A DNA stretch of 64,000 nucleotides from Alphaproteobacteria bacterium (GCA_016124675.1 WGNG01000008.1:1-64000), one strand, 5' to 3'. Positions 1-8,722 are shown, numbered from the stretch's first letter. The notes: generated by a model from the letters alone, not told the origin. Made by a program: numbers and translations.

Positions 1-124
1 GAGCGAACCCGTCACCCCCGGCCCGGCTCGCTTGAGCTACGCGCAAGCTCCGCTCACCGGGCCTTGACCAAACACATCAACCCAGAAAGAAAGGCGAACA
101 GACTCTACTAACTCACGGCCCGGA

Positions 125-310
125 TCAGGGGGCTGGGTCATAGGCCTTCGCCGCATGGGCCAAGGGTGTCATTTCATCTTCGTTGGCTGGCATTACCAGC
201 AGGTCTTTTGCAGTTAGATTTCTCGCCCTAAAGGCATGCGTAGGAGCGCAATAGGCCGGGTGCCTCATCCCCAGCAATCTATGAATTTTTCCGATTCGGT
301 CTCTGGTCAT
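125..310 (-). CDS. possible small hypothetical protein (61 aa)
   Basis: A 61-codon reading frame downstream of the integrase on the same strand, inside the less GC-rich end of the integrated element. I recognise no family. The protein is basic at the N-terminus, has one cysteine, and has no signal peptide or membrane segment. The region from base 1 to 376 holds no better gene. It may be accessory-element cargo or a chance frame; I consider it weak. Confidence 0.22.
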   Translation of the reverse strand: MTRDRIGKIHRLLGMRHPAYCAPTHAFRARNLTAKDLLVMPANEDEMTPLAHAAKAYDPAP

Positions 311-314
311 TCTT

Positions 315-328
315 GGATTATATCGGAC
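315..328. repeat. copy 1 of a 14-bp motif flanking the integrase
   Basis: Reads GGATTATATCGGAC just beyond the 3' end of the integrase gene. Two related copies lie on the other side of the gene (1654-1667 and 1718-1731). The shared pattern is GGA-Y-Y-A-Y-N-TCGGAC. Clustered short repeats beside an integrase are what arm-type integrase or excisionase sites look like, but this is inference. Confidence 0.4.
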
Positions 329-376
329 AACGCTTTGGCTAGTTAGCGGCCCGAAAGGGTTGGGCTGCCCAATGAC

Positions 377-1567
377 TTAGCTTTGTGTGCGCATGATCTC
401 GATCTCGTCCGCCCACCAAGTCTGCATCCGAACCCGTTCATCCCAGTAAAGCGCTCGGTGGTAAGCCCTTCTCACGGCATTGCTCTCCACGTGGCCTAAC
501 TCTGCCTCAATGGCATCGGGCAGCCATTGGCCGCTCTCATTTAGCAGAGTAGACGCGCTTGCCCGGAACCCGTGCGCGCTGGCCTGATCCTTCGTAAACC
601 CCATGCGCCGCAGTGCGGCATTGAGCGTATTCTCGCTCAAGGGCCGGTGCATGGATGTCTGGGCGGGGAATGCCAGCCGCCCGTTGCCCGTTATGGACTG
701 CAACTCGCGGAGCAAATTGACCGCTTGCTCTGGCAAGGGCTTCTTGTGTTCCCGACGCATTTTGGCGCGCGAAGCGGGAATGATCCAGACGCCCGCGTCC
801 AGATCGAACTCGCACCATTCAGCCTGGCGCAGTTCGCCCGGACGGGGATAGAGAAGGGCCATCAGCTGAAGCGCAATTCGGGTCTGGGCAGCCCCGTCGT
901 AGTCGGCAATCGCCTTCAGCAATACGCCAAAAGCCTTGGCTTCGGTTATCGCCGGGCGATGGGTCACTTTCGGCGTAGTCAGCGCGCCGCGAAGCCCGAA
1001 CGTCGGATCATTGTCTGTGCGCGCCGTGGCAATCGCATACCGGAATACCTGGCCTATCAGGGCGCGAAGCCGCCGCGCCGTTTCCAGATTGCCCTTGGCC
1101 TCCACCTTGCGCAGGGGCGCCAGAATTTCTGCCGCTGTTATCTCCGCGACGGGCCGGGAGCCCAGGGCATCTTTTGCCATATCCATAAGCCAGCGGGTTT
1201 TAACCAACGTGGCCTCTGCCCGCCCTTCCCGCTCCATCTTCGCCAGCAGCTCGTCAGCCACCGCTGAAAAGGTATTGGACGCAACGGCGTGCTTCTTCGC
1301 TTTTTCCTCTTTGGCGAATTGGGCCGGATCGACGCCAGTAGCGAGCACGGCCTTAGCCTCCTCGCGGCGCTCTCGGGCCTTTGAAAGGCTCACATGCGGG
1401 TAGACGCCGAACGCCAAGGTCTTCTGTTTTCCGCCGAAGCGATAGGCCAGCCGCCAAAGCTTGGAGCCGTTGGGCGATACCAACAAATGCAAACCGCCCC
1501 CATCGCTATGTTTCGCAGGGCGATCTTCAGCCCTGATTGAACGAATCTGTGTGTCGGTAAGCGGCAA
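377..1567 (-). CDS. P4-type tyrosine recombinase/integrase
   Basis: A 396-aa phage/island integrase. The N-terminal ~90 residues match the DUF4102 arm-binding domain (opening PLTDTQIRSI, then DGGGLHLLV and FGVYPHVSL). The C-terminal catalytic domain shows the first arginine in RPGELR (about residue 245), HKK, the HGFR box (about 337), ELGH and a following tyrosine near 370, so the catalytic set looks complete. It acts by site-specific recombination, usually at a tRNA 3' end; the tRNA-Phe 190 bp upstream points its 3' end at this gene. The in-frame start is TTG at 1567, 8 nt after a GGGGAG ribosome-binding site. An ATG 7 nt upstream is out of frame because CCGCTT is tandemly repeated there. 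The element it belongs to extends off the left edge. Confidence 0.93.
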   Translation of the reverse strand: MPLTDTQIRSIRAEDRPAKHSDGGGLHLLVSPNGSKLWRLAYRFGGKQKTLAFGVYPHVSLSKARERREEAKAVLATGVDPAQFAKEEKAKKHAVASNTFSAVADELLAKMEREGRAEATLVKTRWLMDMAKDALGSRPVAEITAAEILAPLRKVEAKGNLETARRLRALIGQVFRYAIATARTDNDPTFGLRGALTTPKVTHRPAITEAKAFGVLLKAIADYDGAAQTRIALQLMALLYPRPGELRQAEWCEFDLDAGVWIIPASRAKMRREHKKPLPEQAVNLLRELQSITGNGRLAFPAQTSMHRPLSENTLNAALRRMGFTKDQASAHGFRASASTLLNESGQWLPDAIEAELGHVESNAVRRAYHRALYWDERVRMQTWWADEIEIMRTQS

Positions 1568-1593
1568 GCGGCATTCTCCCCGGCTTTTTCAGT

Positions 1594-1618
1594 GTCGCCC
1601 GGAATCGAACCACGATAC
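1594..1618 (-). other. tRNA 3'-end-like fragment upstream of int
   Basis: Fourteen bases (1599-1612) are identical to the T-arm of the tRNA-Phe gene (1771-1784), and the minus strand continues with a GGGCGACACT acceptor-like end. No tRNA body precedes it. It could be a scar of an attachment site or chance T-arm similarity. The T-stem pairs imperfectly, so it is not a functional tRNA. Confidence 0.35.
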
Positions 1619-1653
1619 CAACAAATATGCCAACAAAATTTTCGGCTGCCCTT

Positions 1654-1731
1654 GGATCACCTCGGACATCATAGGATCATGAACGCCGAAAAAGGCTTTA
1701 ATTCATGGCCCTGCGCCGGACTATGTCGGAC
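1654..1731. repeat. copies 2 and 3 of the 14-bp int-flanking motif
   Basis: GGATCACCTCGGAC at 1654-1667 and GGACTATGTCGGAC at 1718-1731, between the integrase start and the tRNA-Phe 3' end, which is where attachment-site accessory sequences are expected. Copies 1 and 2 also share the preceding CTT. The stretch from 1568 to 1758 is visibly less GC-rich than its neighbours and holds no gene. Confidence 0.42.
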
Positions 1732-1758
1732 GCTGGAAGATCAGGAAAAAGTGGGAGA

Positions 1759-1834
1759 TGGTGCCCAGGGCCGGAATCGAACCAGCGACACGCGGATTTT
1801 CAATCCGCTGCTCTACCAACTGAGCTACCTGGGC
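1759..1834 (-). tRNA. tRNA-Phe (anticodon GAA)
   Basis: A complete 76-nt cloverleaf on the minus strand. The acceptor strands GCCCAGG and CCTGGGC pair, the D-arm and a TTCGATT T-loop are present, and the anticodon loop TTGAAAA gives GAA. The CCA end is encoded. The 3' end (low coordinates) faces the integrase, which makes this tRNA the likely integration target; the gene is restored in full. Confidence 0.96.
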
Positions 1835-1872
1835 GGCGGGGCGGGCCGGTGGCTCGCCACGCTAGGGGGCGG

Positions 1873-1901
1873 GTTATAGGGCGGGGCTTTTGGCCTGTCC
1901 A
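1873..1901 (-). promoter_or_regulatory. sigma-70-type promoter of tRNA-Phe
   Basis: On the minus strand TGGACA (1901-1896) and TATAAC (1878-1873) are separated by exactly 17 nt, and the -10 box ends 38 nt before the tRNA 5' end. Spacing and position fit a housekeeping promoter. This was read by eye, not scored. Confidence 0.5.
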
Positions 1902-2097
1902 TGCCCTTTGGGCAGATCGCGGCCGCAGCCGGAACTGCGCCCGCCCGGGACCTGTGCCGGGCCGCCGGTCTCCCGGCCTGTCTGCGGCCCATTGCCTGCG
2001 GCCTTGCCTTGTGCGCGCGGGGCTGGTACCCGCCTGCGTCCCGGCGTCTGGCCGCATGTTTTCAGTGGTCTGCCCTGCCCGCCCCCGCGAGGTTCCG

Positions 2098-4800
2098 ATG
2101 ATCCGATCCGCAGCCCCCGCCCGCGCGCGCCTGTGCGCCGCCGTGAGCCTCGCCGCCCTGATCAGCGCCGCCGCCGCGCCCGCATTCGCCCAGGAGGCCG
2201 CGTCAGGAGAGGCTGGCGCCGCACGCGACGTCATCACCATCACCGCAGGCCGCGCATCGGGCGCGGGCGCGCTGGACCGCCCGGTGGCCCGCCTGACCGG
2301 CGAGGACTTGCGCGCGGGCGGCCAGAACGATCTGGGCCGGGCGCTGGCCTTCCATCCGGCGATCACGGGTTCGGAGTTCAATGATGATCCGGGCACGCAG
2401 AACAACACCTCGGGCACGGCGAGCGTCAATCTGCGCGGGCTGGGGCTGGGCGCCTCGCTCGTGCTGATCAACGGCCAGCGCCAGACCATCACCAGCGTGG
2501 CCGCCGATGACGGCTCGACCTTCGTGGACCTGAACGCGCTGGTCCCCGACATCGCCATCGCGCGGGTGGAGATATTGAAGGACGGCGCCTCGCCCCTGCA
2601 CGGGTCGGACGCGCTGGCCGGCGTCATCAATGTGATCACCCGCGACCGGTTTGAGGGGATCGAGCTGGTTCTGGAGGGTCGCCGCCCCGACAGCTTCGGT
2701 GGCGCGGGAAACAGCGGTCAGGCGGCGATGATCGCCGGGCGCGACTTTGGCGCGTTTCACCTGATGGGCGCAGTTTCGGCACGGCGTACGGACGGTGTTG
2801 AGGGGTTCGAAACCGGTTTCGTCCCGCGCACGGGCATTTCGACGCTGGGTCAGCCGGGCTCCTATTACATCCAGGCGCCAGGCGGCGGGTTTGCGCTGAC
2901 CAATCCGTCAGGCGGCCCCGTCCCGATTCTGGACCGCGACTGCGCGGCGGCGGGTGGATTGCCACTGGTGCTGGGCGCCCCCACTGCGTTCGGCGATCCC
3001 GGCCTGTGCCGGCTCGATTTCGGGCAATTCTTTTCGCTGATTCCCGACGAGACGCGGGTCAATGCGTTCTCCGTCCTCGCCACCGATCTGGGCGAAGCGG
3101 TGCTCACCGTGCGCGCAGGCCTTGCCCATAGCGAGCTCACGCGCGGCAATTCACCCTCGCTGCCGGCGCTGAATTTTCCCACCATTCCAGCGGCCAACCC
3201 CGGCAATTATCTGGGCGAGGCCCTGACCTGGCTGGGGCGCCCGCTGGGGGTGAGCGCCGGAGCGGCGCGGCGCCGGTTCGAGCATCTGACCTGGCGGCTG
3301 GATGGCGAGCTGGCTGCGCCTTTCAGCGCCTTTGCGCGCGACTGGGAGGGCCGGGTGAACGCCAGCTGGTCGGCCAATACGCTGGACGCGACCATCACCG
3401 ACACCGTGGCGTCGCGCCTCACCCTGGCGCTCAATGGCGTGGGCGGGCCCGCCTGTCCGGCGGGCGCGGCGGCGGGCGATGCCGGATGCTTCTGGTTCAA
3501 CCCGTTCGGCTCGGGCAGCCTCGTCACTAACCCGTCCGACCCGCGCTATAATGATCCGGCCCTCATGGACTGGCTGGTACAGGAAGATTTGCGCCAGTCC
3601 GAAGCCAGCCTCGGCGTGCTGGACGCCTCGGCAACCGCGCCGGCCCTGTTCGCCGCGCCGGGCGGGCCGGTCTCGCTGGCGCTGGGCGCGCAGCTGCGCC
3701 GCGAGCGCCTGTCGGTAGATCATGGCGATCTGTTCAACGCCGACGCCTTCCAGTTCATCGTCGGGGGTCCGGATTTTTCCGGCTCGCGCACGGTGGGAAG
3801 CGTCTATGCCGAGACCCTGATCCCGCTCACCGGCCGCACCCGGCTGCAGGCGGCGGCGCGCCATGAGGCGCTGGATTCCTTTTCCTCGCTCGATCCCAAG
3901 CTGTCCATCGCCCACGATGTGACCGGAGCGCTGACCATATCGGCAGGCTGGGCGCGGTCCTTCCGTGCGCCATCCCTGCACCAGCAGATCTCGGCGACCA
4001 CCTCGCTGCAATCGCTCAATACAGGCTCTGCGAGCAGCTTCCTGCCCGTGCGCACGGTAGGCGCACCGGATCTGCGGCCTGAAGACGCTGACACCTTTAC
4101 CGCCGGGGCGGCGGTGGCGGCGGGCGGCTGGAGCGGCCGGCTCGATCTGTGGCGCATCGAGGTGGAGGACGTGATCGTGCGCGAAAGCGCGCAAGCCATC
4201 CTGATCGCCGCCAGCGATGGCGCGGGCGGTTTCAATGATCCGCGCGTGGACGTGTCGGCGGCGGGCGATGTGACGCTGGTGCGCGCGGCCTATGTCAATG
4301 CGCCGTCGGTCACCACGCAGGGGCTGGACCTGACATTGGCGCGCGCGCCTGTCGAGACCCGCCGCTTCGGCGCGTTCGCAGCGGGCCTGGAAGGCGTGTG
4401 GATCGAGCGCTACAGCTTTGCGGACCCGGTGCTCAATCGCACCATCGAGGCGGCGGGCAATCGCAATTTCACCAACGCCGCCCGCTCCCTGCCGCGCCTG
4501 CGCGCCACAGCCTGGCTGGACTGGAGCGCCGGCGCCTGGAGCGCGCGCCTGCAGACCCGCCACATCTCGGCCTATGACAATGATGAAGGCGCGGGCGGAC
4601 GCATCGGCGCCTGGACCGTGGCGGATGTGCAGGCGGGCTGGCGGGGGCAGGCCTATGGGCGCGGCTATCAGGTGACGATCGGCGCGCTGAATGTCACGGA
4701 CGAGGCGGCGCCCTTCGTGCCGACGCCGCTGGGCTATGACACCAAGGTGCATGATGCGCGCGGGCGCATCGCCTATCTGCGCCTCGCGGTGACGGGCTAA
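2098..4800 (+). CDS. TonB-dependent outer-membrane receptor
   Basis: 900 aa from ATG 2098, which follows a GAGG at good distance; the frame is open further upstream, but residues 1-23 from this start form a clear signal peptide ending APAFA. The plug domain (about residues 50-200) shows the usual pattern: SVNLRGLGLGASLVLINGQR, then VEILKDGASPLHGSDALAGVINVIT. The C-terminal half is a large beta-barrel with RAPSLHQQ and PEDADTFTAG landmarks. It takes up a bulky substrate across the outer membrane with ExbB/ExbD/TonB energy. The substrate cannot be read from the sequence. The stop codon overlaps that of the convergent porin gene by 2 nt, and the two have no promoter in common. Confidence 0.93.
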   Translation: MIRSAAPARARLCAAVSLAALISAAAAPAFAQEAASGEAGAARDVITITAGRASGAGALDRPVARLTGEDLRAGGQNDLGRALAFHPAITGSEFNDDPGTQNNTSGTASVNLRGLGLGASLVLINGQRQTITSVAADDGSTFVDLNALVPDIAIARVEILKDGASPLHGSDALAGVINVITRDRFEGIELVLEGRRPDSFGGAGNSGQAAMIAGRDFGAFHLMGAVSARRTDGVEGFETGFVPRTGISTLGQPGSYYIQAPGGGFALTNPSGGPVPILDRDCAAAGGLPLVLGAPTAFGDPGLCRLDFGQFFSLIPDETRVNAFSVLATDLGEAVLTVRAGLAHSELTRGNSPSLPALNFPTIPAANPGNYLGEALTWLGRPLGVSAGAARRRFEHLTWRLDGELAAPFSAFARDWEGRVNASWSANTLDATITDTVASRLTLALNGVGGPACPAGAAAGDAGCFWFNPFGSGSLVTNPSDPRYNDPALMDWLVQEDLRQSEASLGVLDASATAPALFAAPGGPVSLALGAQLRRERLSVDHGDLFNADAFQFIVGGPDFSGSRTVGSVYAETLIPLTGRTRLQAAARHEALDSFSSLDPKLSIAHDVTGALTISAGWARSFRAPSLHQQISATTSLQSLNTGSASSFLPVRTVGAPDLRPEDADTFTAGAAVAAGGWSGRLDLWRIEVEDVIVRESAQAILIAASDGAGGFNDPRVDVSAAGDVTLVRAAYVNAPSVTTQGLDLTLARAPVETRRFGAFAAGLEGVWIERYSFADPVLNRTIEAAGNRNFTNAARSLPRLRATAWLDWSAGAWSARLQTRHISAYDNDEGAGGRIGAWTVADVQAGWRGQAYGRGYQVTIGALNVTDEAAPFVPTPLGYDTKVHDARGRIAYLRLAVTG

Positions 4801-6128
4801 AAGCGGCGCGTCAGCTGCACGAAGCTGTAAACCGTGTCGCGCGGGTCCGTTGCGCCGGGCGCGGTGCGCGCAAACCGGCCCTTGAACAGGACGCCCAGCC
4901 CGGCCTCGATATGGATCTGGCTCTGCGCCAGACCATATCCGATCGAGACGTCGACCACGGTTCCGATGCGCCGCCCGCTCTGGCCGGACGCATCGCGCAG
5001 CCCGGCGATGCGCCAGCGATCGCGCGCCGTGGCGAGCCAGGCCTCCTGCACGCGCGCCTGCAGCTCCACCGGGCCGGGGCGGGACTGATAGCGCAGGCTC
5101 GCGGAATTGAGGTTCTCGCGCGCCAGCGGGCCGAACAACGCGGCCGGCCCGAAATCCATCGACCGCCCGCCAAAGACCGGGTTGAAGCGATGAAACGGGT
5201 CATTCCCGGCGGCGCTATCGCCGCCGGCGTGGACCAGATGGGCTGACAGGCGCGTGCGCCAGGGGTCCTCGAACGTATACCCGAGCCCCAGATGAATGAG
5301 CGCGGCGCGGATATCGCGCCCGCCACCCGGGGCGGGCTGGCGCCCGGTCTGCAGCACGGTTTCGAGATCGGCGTCCAGCGCGCCCGGCGCAGGCGGCCGC
5401 ATCAGGCGCGCGCCCCAGCTGATCAGGGAGGGGCCGCCCTCTTCATCCAGGCCGATGGCATACGCCTCGCCGCGCCAGCGGCCTGCCAGCCCGGTGCGCG
5501 TCAGGTGCAGGCCCGCCAGCTGCATATACCAGTTGCCGGCGTCGATCCGGGACTCATTGTCCAGGAGGCTGGCGCGATCGCGCGGCTCGATGCGCACGGG
5601 CGCCACGTAGAACGCGTCCAGCGCCCAGTGCTGCGTCAGGGACTGGCGCAAGCGCGCCCCGTCAAAATTGAACGGCGAGTTGATGGTGTGATTGTGGGCG
5701 ATCAGCCGGCTTGAGCCGATGGCCATGTTGAACCGGCCGAGCTGCAGGCTTGATTGCGGTCCGGTGCGCACGCGCGCATACAGCTGATACGGCTCCAGCG
5801 TGTTGATCAGGTTGGGCGTGAGCACGGAGCCGGAATCATTGAGCACGCCGCGCGCATCGAGCAGTTCGGCGCCCAGCACCACCGGCCCGGCATCATATTC
5901 AGCCAGGATGCGCAGGCTCCAGGACGCCAGCTGATCAGACCCGGTCCGCCCGGTGCGGAAGGGCGCGCTGAGCGTCTCATGGCGCAGGCGCAGCGAGCCT
6001 GAGACGTCGAGCCGCCCTTGCGGGGCCGCGCCGCCGCCCGCAGCCGGCTCGGCCGCCGCCGCAACGCCGGAGGCCCCGGCCAGCAGGGCTGCTGCGATCA
6101 TCCCCGCCTGCCCACGCCAAAAGCCCAT
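4797..6128 (-). CDS. alginate-export-family outer-membrane porin
   Basis: 443 aa from ATG 6128, preceded by a strong GAGGAGG; an upstream in-frame extension lacks a ribosome-binding site. Residues 1-26 are a signal peptide (GASGVAAAAEP). The mature part reads as a beta-barrel: an opening SLRLRHETL strand, LGRFNMAIGSSRLIAHN and NFDGARLRQ motifs, and a terminal aromatic residue (RRF) typical of outer-membrane barrels. This matches the alginate_export family, many of whose members serve other solutes, so alginate transport is not implied. Convergent with the TonB receptor, sharing 3 nt of stop codons. Confidence 0.75.
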   Translation of the reverse strand: MGFWRGQAGMIAAALLAGASGVAAAAEPAAGGGAAPQGRLDVSGSLRLRHETLSAPFRTGRTGSDQLASWSLRILAEYDAGPVVLGAELLDARGVLNDSGSVLTPNLINTLEPYQLYARVRTGPQSSLQLGRFNMAIGSSRLIAHNHTINSPFNFDGARLRQSLTQHWALDAFYVAPVRIEPRDRASLLDNESRIDAGNWYMQLAGLHLTRTGLAGRWRGEAYAIGLDEEGGPSLISWGARLMRPPAPGALDADLETVLQTGRQPAPGGGRDIRAALIHLGLGYTFEDPWRTRLSAHLVHAGGDSAAGNDPFHRFNPVFGGRSMDFGPAALFGPLARENLNSASLRYQSRPGPVELQARVQEAWLATARDRWRIAGLRDASGQSGRRIGTVVDVSIGYGLAQSQIHIEAGLGVLFKGRFARTAPGATDPRDTVYSFVQLTRRF

Positions 6129-6268
6129 CACCGCCTCCTCTCCGATCCCTATTGACCACAAATCTACAAGGGTTAACCCCGGGTCAACCGGACAGGGCGC
6201 CGCAGGCGGCGCCCAAACCGCAGGCGCCCCCTTGGCGCGGCGCGCGCGGGCGGCGTATATGGGCAAGC

Positions 6269-6730
6269 ATGCTGTTCCTCACGCCGCTCCATTTGCCCAA
6301 AGGACCGCTGATGGCGGTGGATCCCGGCGCCAGGACGCTGGGTGTGGCGGTGTGCAATGGCGACCGCTCGCTGGTCACGCCGCTGACCACGATCTGGCGC
6401 ACCAAATTCACCGAGGATGCGGCGGCGCTGCTCAAACTCTATGACGAGCGCACCTGCGCCGGGCTGGTCGTGGGCCTGCCGCTGCACATGGATGGCGGGG
6501 ACGGTCGGCGCTCGCAGTCGGCGCGCTCCTTCGTGACCAATCTGTTGCGCGTGCGCGATCTGCCGGTCTGCTATCAGGATGAGCGCCTGTCGACATTCGA
6601 CGCGTCGCAGCGGCTTCTGGACGCCGGCGTGCAGCTGCACGAGCAGAAGGCGCGCATCGATGCGGAGGCGGCGGCGAGCATTCTGCGCGCGGCGCTGGAT
6701 GAAATCGCCCGCGGCAGGGCTGCGCCATGA
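6269..6730 (+). CDS. ruvX: Holliday junction resolvase-like RuvX (YqgF)
   Basis: 153 aa, the usual length for the family. The four RuvX/YqgF signatures are visible: AVDPGARTLGVAV near residue 15, VGLPLHMDG near 70, DERLSTFDA near 105 and DAEAAASIL near 137, with the acidic catalytic residues kept. The family is an RNase H-fold nuclease linked to Holliday junction resolution and to 16S rRNA 5'-end processing. ATG 6269 was chosen because earlier in-frame codons are not conserved in character; MAVDPG at 6311 is a possible internal start. The stop overlaps the next ATG (ATGA). Confidence 0.9.
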   Translation: MLFLTPLHLPKGPLMAVDPGARTLGVAVCNGDRSLVTPLTTIWRTKFTEDAAALLKLYDERTCAGLVVGLPLHMDGGDGRRSQSARSFVTNLLRVRDLPVCYQDERLSTFDASQRLLDAGVQLHEQKARIDAEAAASILRAALDEIARGRAAP

Positions 6731-7644
6731 ACGCGCTGACCGGAGCGTTGATCCCGGTATTCGGCGTGATCATGCTGGGCTGGGCCTTGCGCCGGACCGG
6801 CCTGGTGCGCGCCGAGCTGTGGGGCGGGATCAACCGGCTGGGCTATCAGGCGCTCTTGCCGGCCCTCCTGTTCAGCACCATTGCGACGGCTGATTATGAC
6901 GGCCTGACCGCCGGGCCGTTCCTGATCGCCGTCACGCTGGGCTTTGTCGTGATGGCGGCCGTGTCGCTGGCCTTCAAGCCGCTGATCAAGGATGGGCCGG
7001 TGTTCACCAGCCTGTTTCAGGGCGGGGTGCGATGGAACGGGTTCGTGCTGCTGGCGCTGGCCCCGCCGGCCTTCGGCGCGGAGGGGGCGGCGCTGGCGGC
7101 CCTTGTGTTCGCGCCCACCGTGCTCCTGATCAATGTGATGTGCGTGGCGGTGCTCTCGGTCTGGGGCGCCCATGACACGCCGCCCGATTTCGCCGGCGTG
7201 GCGCGGCGCATCGCCGCCAATCCGCTGATCCTCGGCTGCCTGGCAGGCCTCGCGGCGAATGTTTCCGGCGTGTTCCAGGCCGGCGTGATCGCCGACACAG
7301 CGGCGCTGGTCGGCCGGGCGGCGCTGCCGCTCATCCTTCTGACCATCGGGGCCGGCCTCGACTTCTCGGCCCTGCGCACGCGTCCGGGCGTGCTGGCGCT
7401 GGCGGTGGCCCTGAAACTCATCGCCGCCCCGCTGGCCTTCTACGCCCTGGGCCTCGCCTTCGGGGTGGAGGGTGTGGCGCTGGCGGTCCTGGTGGCGGTG
7501 GGCGCGACGCCGGGCGCAGCCGCTTCCTATGTGCTGGCCAGTGAAATGGGCGGGGATGCGCGCCTGATGGCGGGCCATGTGACGGCGACGACGCTGCTGG
7601 CCTTCATCGCCATGCCGTTCTGGATCTGGATCGCCGGCGGATGA
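6727..7644 (+). CDS. AEC-family (auxin efflux carrier-like) permease, copy 1
   Basis: 305 aa, almost entirely hydrophobic with about ten transmembrane segments, opening with LIPVFGVIMLGWALRR, the AEC hallmark; repeated GAGLDFSALR and GATPGAAASYVLASEMGGD complete the family pattern. AEC proteins are secondary transporters of organic anions such as malonate or malate in bacteria. Translationally coupled to ruvX and to a second AEC gene through 4-nt ATGA overlaps. Substrate unknown. Confidence 0.88.
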   Translation: MNALTGALIPVFGVIMLGWALRRTGLVRAELWGGINRLGYQALLPALLFSTIATADYDGLTAGPFLIAVTLGFVVMAAVSLAFKPLIKDGPVFTSLFQGGVRWNGFVLLALAPPAFGAEGAALAALVFAPTVLLINVMCVAVLSVWGAHDTPPDFAGVARRIAANPLILGCLAGLAANVSGVFQAGVIADTAALVGRAALPLILLTIGAGLDFSALRTRPGVLALAVALKLIAAPLAFYALGLAFGVEGVALAVLVAVGATPGAAASYVLASEMGGDARLMAGHVTATTLLAFIAMPFWIWIAGG

Positions 7645-8549
7645 CGATGATGATCGCCTCAGCCTTCGCGCCCGTATTTGCGATGATCGCGCTGGGCTGG
7701 ATCGTGCGCGCGAGCGGGCTGATGGGCCGGCCGCTGTGGAGCGGGGTCAACGCGCTCAATCACCGCGTCCTTCTGCCCTCCTTCCTCTTCGTGCTGATCG
7801 CGCAGGCCGGGTTTGGCGAGGCGGGCGCCGGGACGCTGGCGCTGGCGTCATCGCTGGGCTCGCTGATCATGATCGCGCTGGGCTTCGCCGCAGGGCGGAT
7901 GCTGAGGCTCAAAGGTCCTGAAACAGCCGGTCTCGTCGCCGTGGCGGCCTTGTGGAACCTGGTGCTGACCATGGCGCTGGCCCAGCGCCTGTTCGGGCCG
8001 GAGACCGCAGGCGCGGCGGTGGTCCTGCCCGGCGTGCTGCTGGGCGCAGGCGCAGCGGTGGCCGGGTTCGCCATCAGCCAGGGCGCGGGCCCGCGCGCCG
8101 CGCTGATGCGGATGGCACGCGATCCCGTGCTGATCGCCTGCGTGGCGGGCATCGCGGCCAATCTCGCCGGTCTGGCGCGCTTTCCCGCTTTGCTCACCCC
8201 GCTGGAGATGACGGCGGCGGGGTCCATGGCGGTGATCCTGCTGGCGATGGGCGCGGGGCTCGATTTTGCGGCGCTCAGGGGCCGCCTGCGCGCGCTGGCC
8301 GCCGCCGCGCTCTTGCGCAGCCTGATCTCGCCCGCGATCTATCTCGCCCTCGCGTTCGGCTTCGGCCTGCGCGGTGAAGAGGCGGCGCTGCTGGCGCTGG
8401 CCGGCGGGGCGCCGGCCGCCGCCGTCACCTATGCCTTCGCCGCCGACTTCAGGTGCGAGCCAGGCCTGGTGGCCGGCATGATCACCCTGACCGTGCTGAC
8501 GAGCGCGCTCACCCTGCCGCTGGCGACAGCGCTGGCGCTGATGGTGTGA
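7641..8549 (+). CDS. AEC-family permease, copy 2
   Basis: 302 aa, about ten membrane segments. It begins FAPVFAMIALGWIVRASG and contains GAGLDFAALRG and GGAPAAAVTYAFAADF at the positions equivalent to copy 1, so the pair is a tandem duplication that has diverged widely. The start MTMMIA offers three ATGs; 7641 overlaps the stop of copy 1. Both halves are complete, so they may work separately or as a heteromer. The latter is speculation. Confidence 0.87.
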   Translation: MTMMIASAFAPVFAMIALGWIVRASGLMGRPLWSGVNALNHRVLLPSFLFVLIAQAGFGEAGAGTLALASSLGSLIMIALGFAAGRMLRLKGPETAGLVAVAALWNLVLTMALAQRLFGPETAGAAVVLPGVLLGAGAAVAGFAISQGAGPRAALMRMARDPVLIACVAGIAANLAGLARFPALLTPLEMTAAGSMAVILLAMGAGLDFAALRGRLRALAAAALLRSLISPAIYLALAFGFGLRGEEAALLALAGGAPAAAVTYAFAADFRCEPGLVAGMITLTVLTSALTLPLATALALMV

Positions 8550-8587
8550 GGACGGTCCGCACACGCCTTACGGCTACGGCGAGACAT

Positions 8588-8710
8588 CCTTCGCTCGAAT
8601 GAGAGGTAAAAGGCTTGCCCAGCCGAAGCTCGCGACGCGAGCGAAGGCCCCTGCCGGGGCATTCTTCGCCTGAAATCGATCCACCGGATCGATTTCTCTG
8701 CCTGCGGCAG
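8588..8710. repeat. cluster of four short hairpins between an AEC gene and tRNA-Tyr
   Basis: Back-to-back perfect inverted repeats: GCTCGCG-A-CGCGAGC (8628-8642), GCCCC-TGCC-GGGGC (8647-8660), GAAATCGATCC-ACC-GGATCGATTTC (8672-8696) and CTGCC-TGC-GGCAG (8698-8710). An outer pair, CCTTCGCTCG (8588) and CGAGCGAAGG (8638), encloses the first. It lies downstream of tRNA-Tyr on the minus strand and downstream of the AEC operon on the plus strand. No T-run follows any stem, so these are not textbook intrinsic terminators. The 8550-8953 gap holds only this and the tRNA. Confidence 0.6.
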
Positions 8711-8722
8711 ACCGGCTGCGAA

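Noticed and set aside
3151-4752. 533-codon open frame antisense to the TonB receptor gene
   Set aside because: Arginine/alanine/glycine-rich composition, no family pattern, fully inside a well-supported gene. A GC-rich shadow frame.
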